Shown here piece by piece: positions 9,391 through 17,214 of a stretch of DNA of 64,000 nt. Under the pieces are notes generated by a model. That model had not been told where the DNA came from. It searched no databases and saw nothing but the letters and a program-made list of their open reading frames with translations. Source of the stretch: Amycolatopsis orientalis DSM 43388 (GTDB lineage Bacteria > Actinomycetota > Actinomycetes > Mycobacteriales > Pseudonocardiaceae). Each line of letters begins with the position of its first letter. Position 1 is the stretch's first letter. Position numbers and translations under genes: made by a program. The stretch spans positions 124,001 to 188,000 of the forward strand of contig NZ_ASXG01000196.1 of NCBI RefSeq assembly GCF_000411975.1, read 5' to 3'.

Positions 9391-9441
9391 CCGGAAAACC
9401 TCGGAAAACTCCGGAAAAACCCCGGAAAGAAAGGACCCCGG
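9391..9441 (+). repeat. Phased CGGAAA repeats in intergenic gap
   Basis: In the 59 bases between the symporter stop and the SDR start the word CGGAAA(A) occurs at 9392, 9402, 9412 and 9423, then again at 9439, so the first four are spaced 10, 10 and 11 bases apart, about one helical turn. The block also supplies purine-rich ribosome sites for the next gene. Whether it binds a protein is unknown. Confidence 0.55.
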
Positions 9442-9443
9442 AA

Positions 9444-10187
9444 ATGCCCTTTTCCGACTACCGCACCGCGCTGGTGACCGGCGCCTCGACCGGCATCGGA
9501 GCGGTCATCGTCGAACGGCTCGCGAAGCAGGGGCTCGAGGTGCACGCGGTCGCCCGCAACGGCGAGCGGCTGGCCGAGCTCGCCCGGACCACCGGCTGCG
9601 TGCCGCACACCGTCGACGTCACCTCCACCGAGGCGCTCGCCGACCTGGTCCGCGGCCTCGAAATCGACGTGCTGGTCAACAACGCCGGAGTGTCGCGGAC
9701 CGGGAACATCCTGACCGCGGACGAATTCGCGATCGACGAGCAGGTCGCGGTGAACCTCCAGGCCGTGCTGCACCTGGTCCGGCTGGTCATGCCGGGCATG
9801 GTGGAACGCGACCTCGGGCACATCGTCAACATCAGCTCGATCGCCGGCGTCTACAACTTCGGCGGGAACACGATCTACCACGCCACCAAGGCCGCCGTGC
9901 ACACACTGTCGCGGCAGTTGCGCGTCGACGGCTACGGCAAGCGGATCCGGGTCACCGAGATCTGCCCCGGCCGGGTCGAGACGGAAATCTTCGGCCGCCT
10001 GCTCGGCGACATGGACAAGGCGCAGCGCGAGTACTACGACGGCTACGAATCCCTCAAGCCCGAGGACATCGCCAGCGCGATCGAATTCGCCATCGAATCG
10101 CCGCGGCACATGAACGTGGGCCACATCGAGATCCTGCCGACGTTCCAGGTGCCCGGCGGGCTGAACTTCGAACGGCGAGCCGACTGA
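9444..10187 (+). CDS. SDR family oxidoreductase (YdfG/serine-3-dehydrogenase-like)
   Basis: Short-chain dehydrogenase of 247 residues with TGASTGIG at 12-19, NNAG at 79-82, and Ser131/132, Tyr145, Lys149. The closing PGRVETEIFG and the GHIEILPTFQ tail are those of the YdfG group, NADP-dependent enzymes oxidising 3-hydroxy acids such as 3-hydroxyisobutyrate or serine. It sits between the symporter and the aminotransferase in one operon, so a hydroxy-acid or amino-alcohol step in the same pathway is likely. Substrate unproven. Confidence 0.85.
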   Translation: MPFSDYRTALVTGASTGIGAVIVERLAKQGLEVHAVARNGERLAELARTTGCVPHTVDVTSTEALADLVRGLEIDVLVNNAGVSRTGNILTADEFAIDEQVAVNLQAVLHLVRLVMPGMVERDLGHIVNISSIAGVYNFGGNTIYHATKAAVHTLSRQLRVDGYGKRIRVTEICPGRVETEIFGRLLGDMDKAQREYYDGYESLKPEDIASAIEFAIESPRHMNVGHIEILPTFQVPGGLNFERRAD

Positions 10188-10188
10188 A

Positions 10189-11403
10189 ATGCAGACCGCA
10201 CAACGGGTTTCCCGCATCAAACCGTCCCCGAGCACCGCCGCGGCCCAGCGCGTGCGCGAACTGAAAGCGACCGGCGCGCGGATCCTGGACCTCACCGTCG
10301 GGGAGCCGGACTTCGACACGCCCGACCACGTCAAACTCGCCGCGATCGACGCCATCGTCCGCGGCGAAACGAAATACACCCCGGTCAACGGCACCCGGCA
10401 GCTGCGCGAAGCGATCGCCGCGAAACTCCGGCAGCGCCACGGGCTGGAGATCCCGCTCGACCGGATCACCGTCGGCGGCGGGGCGAAGCAGGTCATCTAC
10501 CTGGCGCTCGCGGCCACTGTGGACACTGGAACGGAGGTGATCGTGCCGGCGCCGTACTGGGTGTCCTATCCGGACATGGCGCTGGCCAACGACGGAACGC
10601 CGGTGGTCGTCGAATGCGCGGCCGAGAACGGTTTCAAGCTCACTCCCGGGCAACTGCGCGCGGCGATCACGCCCGCGACCCGGTGGCTGATCCTGAACAC
10701 GCCGAGCAACCCGGCCGGGGTCTCCTACACCGCGGCCGAACTGCGCGCGCTCGCCGACGTCCTGCTGGAACACCCGCACGTCGCGGTGCTCACCGACGAG
10801 ATCTACGACGAGATCTCCTACGAGCCGGACCCGATGCCGACCCTCCTGGCCGTCGAACCCCGGCTCGCCGACCGGGTTCTGCTGACCAACGGCGTCTCGA
10901 AGACCTACGCGATGACCGGCTGGCGGATCGGATACGGCGCCGGGCCGGCGGACCTGGTGGCGGCCATCGACAAACTGCAGTCGCAGAGTTCGTCCTGTCC
11001 GTCGTCGGTCAGCCAGGCCGCCGCCGTCGCCGCGCTCACCGGGGACCAGACCTTCGTCCGGGAAAGCGTCGCGGCTTACCGGGGGCGGCGAGACCGCGTC
11101 GTGAAGCTCGTCAACGACACGCCCGGCCTGCGTTGCCAGGCACCGCACGGCGGGTTCTACGTGTTCGTCGACTGCCGGGAACTGCTGGGCGCGACCACGC
11201 CCGCGGGCGCCGTCGTGGCCACCGACGAGGATTTCCTGGCGTACCTGCTGGAGACCCAGCAGGTCGCGGCGATCCACGGCACCGCCTACGGCACCCCCGG
11301 GTACTTCCGGATCTCGTTCGCCACCTCGACCGACGTCCTGGAGGAGGCGTGCGACCGGATCCGGCGCGCGTGCGAGGCGCTGGCCTCGGGGGAGGGCCGA
11401 TGA
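10189..11403 (+). CDS. PLP-dependent aminotransferase, class I/II (aspartate aminotransferase-like)
   Basis: 404-residue fold-type I aminotransferase. LTVGEPDFDTP near residue 36, NTPSNPAG near 172 and the Schiff-base lysine Lys238 in NGVSKTYAMTGWRIGY are all in place. It starts one base after the SDR stop. It would transfer the amino group from the amino acid released by ring opening, giving a 2-keto acid for the later dehydrogenase and aldolase. Insert at about residues 328-345 (DCRELLGATTPAGAVVATDE region) is typical of the bacterial Iγ group. Confidence 0.9.
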   Translation: MQTAQRVSRIKPSPSTAAAQRVRELKATGARILDLTVGEPDFDTPDHVKLAAIDAIVRGETKYTPVNGTRQLREAIAAKLRQRHGLEIPLDRITVGGGAKQVIYLALAATVDTGTEVIVPAPYWVSYPDMALANDGTPVVVECAAENGFKLTPGQLRAAITPATRWLILNTPSNPAGVSYTAAELRALADVLLEHPHVAVLTDEIYDEISYEPDPMPTLLAVEPRLADRVLLTNGVSKTYAMTGWRIGYGAGPADLVAAIDKLQSQSSSCPSSVSQAAAVAALTGDQTFVRESVAAYRGRRDRVVKLVNDTPGLRCQAPHGGFYVFVDCRELLGATTPAGAVVATDEDFLAYLLETQQVAAIHGTAYGTPGYFRISFATSTDVLEEACDRIRRACEALASGEGR

Positions 11404-12440
11404 AAGCCGTAGTCGTCCACGGAGCCAAAGACCTGCGCGTCGACGAGGTGCCCGCCGCCGCACTCGATCCGGACGGCGTGCTCGTGCGAGTGGTCTACGG
11501 GGGCATCTGCGGTTCCGACCTGCACTACGCCGCGGACGGCCGCAACGGCGCATACCCCGTCGAAGAACCGTTGACGCTCGGGCACGAGGTGGTCGGCGTC
11601 GTCGCCGCCATCGGGCACCGCGCGTCCGGAGCGCCGCCGATCGGCACGCGGGTCGCGATCCACCCGGCCGTCCCGTGCGCCCCGGCCGGTGCCGCCGAAC
11701 CGACCGGCCTCCACCTGACACCCGGCGGCACCTACCTGGGCAGCGCTTCGACCCGTCCGCACACCCAGGGCGGTTTCGCGGAATTGCTCCCGGTCGGCGT
11801 TCCCCAATTGCGAGTGCTCCCCGACGATCTCCCGCTGCGGCGCGCGGTTCTCGCCGAGCCGTTGGCGGTCGCCCTGCACGGCTTGGCCCGCCTGGGCGAC
11901 CGCGTCCGCGGCGCGCGGGTGCTCGTCAGCGGCGCGGGACCGATCGGCTCGCTGGCCGTCGCCGGGCTGAACCATCTCGGGGCGCACACCGTCGTCGCCG
12001 CGGACTTGCAGGAGTATCCACTGCAGGTCGCGAAATCCGTCGGAGCCGCCGAAACCGTCCGCTTGTCCGAGGGGGAGACCTGCGAGCCGAGTTCGTTCGA
12101 CGTGGTCGTCGAGGCGGCCGGAGCCGCGGCCTCGCTGGCGTCCGCACTGGCCGCGGTCCGTCCCGGCGGCGCGGTGCTGCAGCTGGGCATGCTGCCCGGA
12201 GGCGGCGTGCCAGTGCCGATGGCCTCGCTGATCGCCAAGGAAATCGCGCTGTTCGGTTCGCAGCGCTTCGACACCGAACTCGACGCGGCGCTCGCGCTGC
12301 TCGCCGCCGAACCCGCCCTGGACGCGGTGGTCAGCCACGAATTCGACCTCGGCTCGACCGCCGAAGCATTCGCCTGCGCCGCCGATCCGTCCCGGTCCGC
12401 CAAGACGATCCTGCGCCTGTCCGCGGATCCCGATTCCTGA
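11400..12440 (+). CDS. Zinc-type alcohol dehydrogenase, L-idonate 5-dehydrogenase-like, structural zinc site lost
   Basis: Medium-chain dehydrogenase of 346 residues. The catalytic zinc ligands are seen: Cys37 in GGICGSD and His62-Glu63 in LGHE. The GSA-(7)-GGFAE block after residue 113 is the mark of the L-idonate 5-dehydrogenase branch. The lobe that normally carries four structural-zinc cysteines keeps only Cys93; the other three positions (96, 99, 107) are Ala, Ala and Thr. Rossmann motif GAGPIGSLA is intact. Start overlaps the aminotransferase stop (ATGA). It probably oxidises or reduces a hydroxyl on the operon's carbon skeleton. Confidence 0.85.
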   Translation: MKAVVVHGAKDLRVDEVPAAALDPDGVLVRVVYGGICGSDLHYAADGRNGAYPVEEPLTLGHEVVGVVAAIGHRASGAPPIGTRVAIHPAVPCAPAGAAEPTGLHLTPGGTYLGSASTRPHTQGGFAELLPVGVPQLRVLPDDLPLRRAVLAEPLAVALHGLARLGDRVRGARVLVSGAGPIGSLAVAGLNHLGAHTVVAADLQEYPLQVAKSVGAAETVRLSEGETCEPSSFDVVVEAAGAAASLASALAAVRPGGAVLQLGMLPGGGVPVPMASLIAKEIALFGSQRFDTELDAALALLAAEPALDAVVSHEFDLGSTAEAFACAADPSRSAKTILRLSADPDS

Positions 12441-12453
12441 GGAGCTGTCCCCG

Positions 12454-13143
12454 TTGATCCACGTGCGCACCAAGGTCGACCGCCCGGCCCCGGAGCTCGT
12501 CGCCGGACTGGGCGAGTACTCGGCGGCCACCATCCACGAGGCGCAGGGCCGCAAAGGCGCCCTCTCCCACCGCCTCAAGCCGGTGGACCCCGCGATGTCT
12601 TTCTGCGGCCCGGCTTTCACGGTCTCCGCACAGGCCGGCGACAACATCATGGTCCAGGTCGCCATCGCCTACGCCCGGCCCGGCGACGTCATCGTCGTGG
12701 CCGGCGGCGAATTCCCCCAGGCAGGTTCGTTCGGCGACGTATTGGCGACCGCGTGCCACAGCAAGGGTCTCGCCGCCTTCGTCACCGACTCGGGCGTCCG
12801 CGACAGCGCGGAACTGCGCAAGCTGGGGTTTCCGGTGTTCTCCGGCTCGGTGTGCATCGAAGGCACGGTCAAGGAAACCCTGGGCCCGATCAACCAGCCG
12901 ATCTCCGTCGGCGGCCAGATCGTGCGCCCGGGCGACATCCTGCGCGGCGACGCGGACGGCATCGTCGTCGTCGACCCGTCCGAAGCGAAGACGGTCGTCG
13001 AGGCCTGCCGGGAGCGCGAGGAACACGAAGCCTGGCTGCGGGCGCAGCACCGCCGGGGCGCGGCGACCTTGATCGAACTCCACGGGCTGGCGGAGAAACT
13101 CAAGGCCAAGGGGCTGGTGGTGGAAGAGGGCGCGGCGAGCTGA
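12454..13143 (+). CDS. RraA-family HMG/CHA aldolase (4-carboxy-4-hydroxy-2-oxoadipate aldolase-like)
   Basis: 229-residue class II pyruvate aldolase of the RraA fold. The pattern SAATIHEAQGRKGAL at the start, the GGEFPQAGSFGD block and GLAAFVTDSGVRDSAEL (Asp-x-x-x-Arg-Asp metal and substrate residues) match 4-hydroxy-4-methyl-2-oxoglutarate/4-carboxy-4-hydroxy-2-oxoadipate aldolases, which release pyruvate and also decarboxylate oxaloacetate. The start is a TTG at 12454 with GGAG ten bases upstream. As last gene of the pxp operon it would be the exit reaction to central metabolism (inference). Confidence 0.87.
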   Translation: MIHVRTKVDRPAPELVAGLGEYSAATIHEAQGRKGALSHRLKPVDPAMSFCGPAFTVSAQAGDNIMVQVAIAYARPGDVIVVAGGEFPQAGSFGDVLATACHSKGLAAFVTDSGVRDSAELRKLGFPVFSGSVCIEGTVKETLGPINQPISVGGQIVRPGDILRGDADGIVVVDPSEAKTVVEACREREEHEAWLRAQHRRGAATLIELHGLAEKLKAKGLVVEEGAAS

Positions 13144-13275
13144 GGAGGCGCGGACCGTCCGACGTCGCGGCGAGGCGCGGCCGGCGAGGACAGCGGCTGC
13201 GACGGGCTGCCCCTTAGACTCTCGAGCGAGCAAGGGGGAGCCGACGAAGCTGAGCCAGCGTCGAAGCGAGGCGGT

Positions 13276-13968
13276 ATGGGCCAGGAGTACGCACTGACGT
13301 GCGAAGCGATCGATATCGTCCTCTCGGACTCGCCGCCGAAGACGAAGCGCCTTCTGCTCGGCGATGTCCTCCGCCGGATGCTGAACGCGGACATCTTCGC
13401 CTCCTTTGTCTGCGATGCGTCCGGTCCCTACGCCGATCCGGTTCAGCTCGACCTCGGCGACGACGCGCTTCGTGCCTACCACCGGCATTTCCGGCACGTC
13501 GACGACCTGACCCCGCGGCTGTTCGCGCGGGGGAGCGCTTCGCGGGTCACTCCGGCGGCCGGGGTCTCCGCCGAGTTCGTCCAGGACTTCCTGCATCGCG
13601 GCGGCATGTACCACGGCATGAACTACTTCCCGGCCGGTGCCGGTCCCGGTTCGGTGGATCTGCGGCTCTGGCGCGGACGCGACGGTCGCGCGTTCACCGA
13701 GGCGGACGCACGGGTTTTCCGGTCTTTCGGGGACCTCGTCGCGCGGACCTGGCCCCGCGAGGCCCCGACCGGGCAGAAGGCGCTGTCCCGGCGCGAAGCG
13801 CAGGTGGCGGAGCTGGTCGCGGACGGGGACAGCGACAAGCAGATCGCCGCAGCCCTCGGCATCGCGCCGCCGACGTTGCGGACCCACCTGAGCAACGCGT
13901 TCGCCAAGACTGGCGCGCCCAACCGCGCTGCCTTGGCGGCGTATCACCTCCGCCATCGTCAAAACTGA
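13276..13968 (+). CDS. LuxR-type transcriptional regulator
   Basis: 230 residues. The C-terminal 60 residues form a LuxR/FixJ helix-turn-helix: LSRREAQVAELVADGDSDKQIAAALGI, then TLRTHLSNAFAKTGAPNRAAL (given here as separate parts of the motif). The N-terminal 160 residues resemble no domain I can name, though the layout (a sensor domain with W and H patches) suggests GAF-like ligand binding. No receiver domain is seen. It stands alone between the pxp operon and the amidase gene and could control either. Confidence 0.85.
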   Translation: MGQEYALTCEAIDIVLSDSPPKTKRLLLGDVLRRMLNADIFASFVCDASGPYADPVQLDLGDDALRAYHRHFRHVDDLTPRLFARGSASRVTPAAGVSAEFVQDFLHRGGMYHGMNYFPAGAGPGSVDLRLWRGRDGRAFTEADARVFRSFGDLVARTWPREAPTGQKALSRREAQVAELVADGDSDKQIAAALGIAPPTLRTHLSNAFAKTGAPNRAALAAYHLRHRQN

Positions 13969-14036
13969 CGATGGCGCGAACCGGGCGGCATGCCGAGACT
14001 GCCGGATAAGCCTCATTCGCTGCAAAGGAGCCCCGG

Positions 14037-15350
14037 ATGCCGCTTACCCCGGCGGATGCCACCGCCCACCCCGCTGTCCTGGACGCGGTCGAACGACCGG
14101 AACCCGGGGAGTGGACGCAACTCTGCACTGCTGACGAAATCGCGGCTCAAGTGCCGCTGGCGGGCGGGAAGCCGTATCCGCTCGCGGTGAAGGCGAACAT
14201 CGCGGTGCGCGGACTGCGCCGATCCGCGGGCTGCGAGCTTCTGGACCTCGCGCCGGAGGAGGCCGACGCCCCGGTCGTCGCGCTGCTGCGCCGCTCCGGC
14301 GCGGTGGTCGTCGGCATGGCGAACATGCACGAACTCGCCTTCGGGATCACCTCGCAGAACACTTCCTATGGCGCGGTGCGCTTGCCCGGCCGCCCCGGTT
14401 ATCTCGCCGGGGGTTCTTCGGGCGGCAGCGCCGCGGTCGTGGCACGCGGCCATGCCGAGGTCGCGCTGGGCACGGACACCGGGGGCTCGATCTCGATCCC
14501 GGCCAGTCTGTGCGGGGTCGCGGGCTTCCGTCCCAGCACCGGACGCTGGCCGACGGCGGGCATCGTCGGCCTGTCGTGGACGCGGGACGCCCCCGGGATC
14601 TTCGCACGATCGGTGCGGCGCCTCGCCGAGATCGACCTGACCATGCTCGGCGGGACCACGGCCGAGGACCTTCCGCGTCCCCGGGTCGGGCTGCCCGCCG
14701 AACTGTTCCACGAGTTGCACCCCAGTACGCAGGCAGCGGTCGATTCGGCTTTGGCCGTGCTCGCGGACATCGTCGAGCTGGTGCCGGTGCGGCTCGCGGA
14801 GGTGTGGGAGCTGACCCGTGCGGCGGCGATGCCGATTGTCTGCTGGGAAGCCCACCGGCTGCTCGGCGACGTCGCTGCTCGTGCCTTGGGCGTGAACGCG
14901 GAGCAGGGCTTCGCCCGGCTGGTCGCGGAGGTGCGCAGTCCGGACGTCCGGCAGATCCTGGAAGCGGAGGCGTCGTCCCCGGTGTCGCCCGACGCGTACG
15001 CGCTCGCCCAGCAGCAGACCGAGCAAGCGAGAGCGTGCTACGCGGACCTGCTGCGCCGGCATGCCCTCGACGCGCTCGCGTTCCCCGCCACGCCCGCACC
15101 GGCACCGCCCGCCGACTGCACCGGGACGGTGGAGCATCTGGGCCGCCGCGTCGACGCTTTCGAGCTCTACACTCAGAACACGACGCCAGGCGCGATGCTC
15201 GGGGCGCCCATGGTCACCTTCCCGCTGGCCACCCCGGCGGCAGGTCTTCCGGTCGGGCTGACCGTCCAAGGCGGACGGTTCGACGACCGCCGGGTCTTGC
15301 GCCTCGCCGAACGGATGGCGGACGCGCTGTCGAACGGGGTTCCGGCCTAA
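14037..15350 (+). CDS. Amidase-signature hydrolase
   Basis: 437-residue amidase-signature enzyme with a complete Ser-cisSer-Lys triad: Lys52 (in AVKANI), Ser127 (in GGSSGGS) and Ser151 (in GTDTGGSI). The spacing Lys-75-Ser-24-Ser equals that of fatty acid amide hydrolase. It would hydrolyse a small amide; the family includes aryl amidases, allophanate hydrolase and GatA, but no GatB/C partner is present so GatA is unlikely. GGAG ribosome site precedes the ATG. Ends convergently with the serine hydrolase, overlapping it by four bases. Confidence 0.9.
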   Translation: MPLTPADATAHPAVLDAVERPEPGEWTQLCTADEIAAQVPLAGGKPYPLAVKANIAVRGLRRSAGCELLDLAPEEADAPVVALLRRSGAVVVGMANMHELAFGITSQNTSYGAVRLPGRPGYLAGGSSGGSAAVVARGHAEVALGTDTGGSISIPASLCGVAGFRPSTGRWPTAGIVGLSWTRDAPGIFARSVRRLAEIDLTMLGGTTAEDLPRPRVGLPAELFHELHPSTQAAVDSALAVLADIVELVPVRLAEVWELTRAAAMPIVCWEAHRLLGDVAARALGVNAEQGFARLVAEVRSPDVRQILEAEASSPVSPDAYALAQQQTEQARACYADLLRRHALDALAFPATPAPAPPADCTGTVEHLGRRVDAFELYTQNTTPGAMLGAPMVTFPLATPAAGLPVGLTVQGGRFDDRRVLRLAERMADALSNGVPA

Positions 15351-16345
15351 AGCCGCACCGCCGCGGAGTGGAAATCCCGGCGCACCGCTTCGATTCCGGT
15401 CGTCGCGCGGGTGGGGTGGACGCGGTTGGTGAGCAGGACGTAGTACCGGCCGCGGCCGGGTTCGAACCACACACTGGTCCCGGTGAATCCCGTGTGCCCG
15501 TACGAATCCGGTGCCAGCTCGGTGCCCACCGGGGAGCCGGGCACGTCCAGGCACTGCCAGGCGAGGCCCCGGCGCAGGTTCAGCCCGGAGGTCTGACAGG
15601 CGATCATCTCCGCGTGCGTGCCGGGCTTGAGCAGGGGAGCGGCGCCCCCGGCGAGAAGCTGTGCCCAGCGTTCCAGATCGGACAGGGTGGCAAACAGCCC
15701 GGCGTGGCCGCAGATTCCGCCCAGCACCACGGCGTTCTCGTCGTGCACCTCGCCGCGGACGACGTGCCCGCGCCACGGGCAGTCCTCGGTGGCGACGGCG
15801 TCCGGGACCGGCCCGAAGCCGGTCGCGGCGAGGCCGGCGGGCGTGCTGACCAGGTCGGTGACGAGCTGGTCCAGCGGGGCGCTTCCGGCCGCTTCGGCGA
15901 CCAGGCCGAGCAGGATGAAGCCCTGCGACGAGTATTCGACCTGTCCGTCCGTGCGGCGCGGTCCGAGGCGGATGGCTTCGAGCAGGTCCACGCGGGTGGA
16001 ATGGGTGCGCCACAACGGAGTTCCGCCCGGAAGGCCGGACGTGTGCGTCAGCAGCTGCCGGAGCGTGATCTCGGCGGGGTACGACGGCAGGTACCGGGAA
16101 ACGGGGTCGTCGAAGGCCAGCGCGCCGCGGTCGGCGAGCGCGCCGACGACCATCCCGACGACCGGTTTGGTCACCGAAGCCAGATCCCACCGGCTGTTCT
16201 CGGCGACCGCGGGGCCGTCCCACCAGAGCGTGCCGAGCAGGCCCCGGTCGAGCACGCCGTCCGCGGTGCCGACCGACCACGCGGCGGCGGAATAGACGCG
16301 ATTCTCCCGGCCGCGCGCCAGGATCTGCGCCGGCTCAGTCCTCAT
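15347..16345 (-). CDS. Serine hydrolase, class C beta-lactamase/esterase family
   Basis: 332-residue penicillin-binding-protein-like hydrolase. SVTK (nucleophile Ser57, Lys60) and YSS at 138-140 (Y-x-N replaced by Y-S-S) are present, with GHTGFTG as the third motif. LRQLLTHTSGLPG is typical of EstB-type esterases and D-amino-acid peptidases rather than true beta-lactamases. No signal peptide, so cytoplasmic. I chose the second Met (16345), which overlaps the IclR stop by 11 bases; a Met eight codons earlier is possible. It lies in the IclR operon and may hydrolyse the cargo of the adjacent peptide-type importer. Confidence 0.85.
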   Translation of the reverse strand: MRTEPAQILARGRENRVYSAAAWSVGTADGVLDRGLLGTLWWDGPAVAENSRWDLASVTKPVVGMVVGALADRGALAFDDPVSRYLPSYPAEITLRQLLTHTSGLPGGTPLWRTHSTRVDLLEAIRLGPRRTDGQVEYSSQGFILLGLVAEAAGSAPLDQLVTDLVSTPAGLAATGFGPVPDAVATEDCPWRGHVVRGEVHDENAVVLGGICGHAGLFATLSDLERWAQLLAGGAAPLLKPGTHAEMIACQTSGLNLRRGLAWQCLDVPGSPVGTELAPDSYGHTGFTGTSVWFEPGRGRYYVLLTNRVHPTRATTGIEAVRRDFHSAAVRL

Positions 16346-17144
16346 CGGGCACCAACCGGACCGGCGCACTGCTCAGCGCCGCCGAAATCCGGTTCGCCGC
16401 CTCGGCGACGAGCGGACCGAGCGTCGGGAAACTGTCGGGCGGCAAGGCGAACGTCAACCCGGCCACGCTGACCGCGCCCGCCACCTGCCCGTCCGCGGCC
16501 AGCACCGGAGCAGCGACACAACGGACGTGCTGCTCGTGCTGCTCGTCGTCGACGACGTACCCGAGAGTGTCCACAGTGGTCAGGGACGCCCGGATTTCCG
16601 CCGGGTCCGTGACTGTCTTCGGCGTGCGGGCGCGCAGCGGCGCGGCGTCGAGCACGGCCGCGACTTCCGGTGGTGACAGCCGGGAAAGGATCGCGCGGCC
16701 GACCCCGGTGCAGTAAAGCGGGACCTCGCCGCCGGGACGGGTGTTGAGCCGGTACGCCTGGTCCGGTTCGAGCTTGTCCACGTAGACCGCGCGGTCCGCG
16801 TGCCGCACCGCGTAGTGGACCGTGTGCCCGGTCCGCCGCCGCAGATCGGCGAGGATCGGCCGGATCGCCGGACGCGCCGCGAGCACCGCCGCCGACATCC
16901 CCAGCAGCCGCGGTCCGACGGTGTACCGGCCGCTGCCGAGCCCGACCGCGAACCCGGCCTCGGAGAACGTCTGCAGCATCCGGTGCGTGGTCGGTTTCGG
17001 CAGGTCGCAGGCCTCGGCGAGGTCGGCGAGCCGGTGCGGCCCGCCCGGTCGCGACAGTGCGGCGAGGACCTCGAGAGCCTTGTCGACGGCACCGCGGGGC
17101 TCGGCCCGTCCGGTGCCGGACGAACCGTTGACAGCGTTCTTCAC
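16335..17144 (-). CDS. IclR family transcriptional regulator
   Basis: About 269 residues: winged HTH near the N-terminus (HRLADLAEACDLPKPTTHRML) and the IclR effector domain with YVDKLEP, CTGVGRAIL and the VSVAGL segment. GTG at 17144 is chosen for its nearby AAGGTAGGCG; an ATG at 17174 is the alternative. It is divergent from the substrate-binding gene of the Dpp-type importer, with about 70 bases between starts. In that gap a TTCC-7-GGAA dyad at 17169-17183 is a weak operator candidate. Effector probably the imported compound. Confidence 0.9.
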   Translation of the reverse strand: MKNAVNGSSGTGRAEPRGAVDKALEVLAALSRPGGPHRLADLAEACDLPKPTTHRMLQTFSEAGFAVGLGSGRYTVGPRLLGMSAAVLAARPAIRPILADLRRRTGHTVHYAVRHADRAVYVDKLEPDQAYRLNTRPGGEVPLYCTGVGRAILSRLSPPEVAAVLDAAPLRARTPKTVTDPAEIRASLTTVDTLGYVVDDEQHEQHVRCVAAPVLAADGQVAGAVSVAGLTFALPPDSFPTLGPLVAEAANRISAALSSAPVRLVPDED

Positions 17145-17214
17145 GCCGCCTACCTTAGCGCAATCCCGTTCCATCTGACGGAATGAGATGTCACCCCACG
17201 GAAAGGAAGACCCC

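Noticed and set aside
17169..17183. TTCC-7-GGAA dyad in the IclR/importer gap
   Set aside because: Arms of only four bases; mentioned under the IclR gene but not strong enough for a separate feature.
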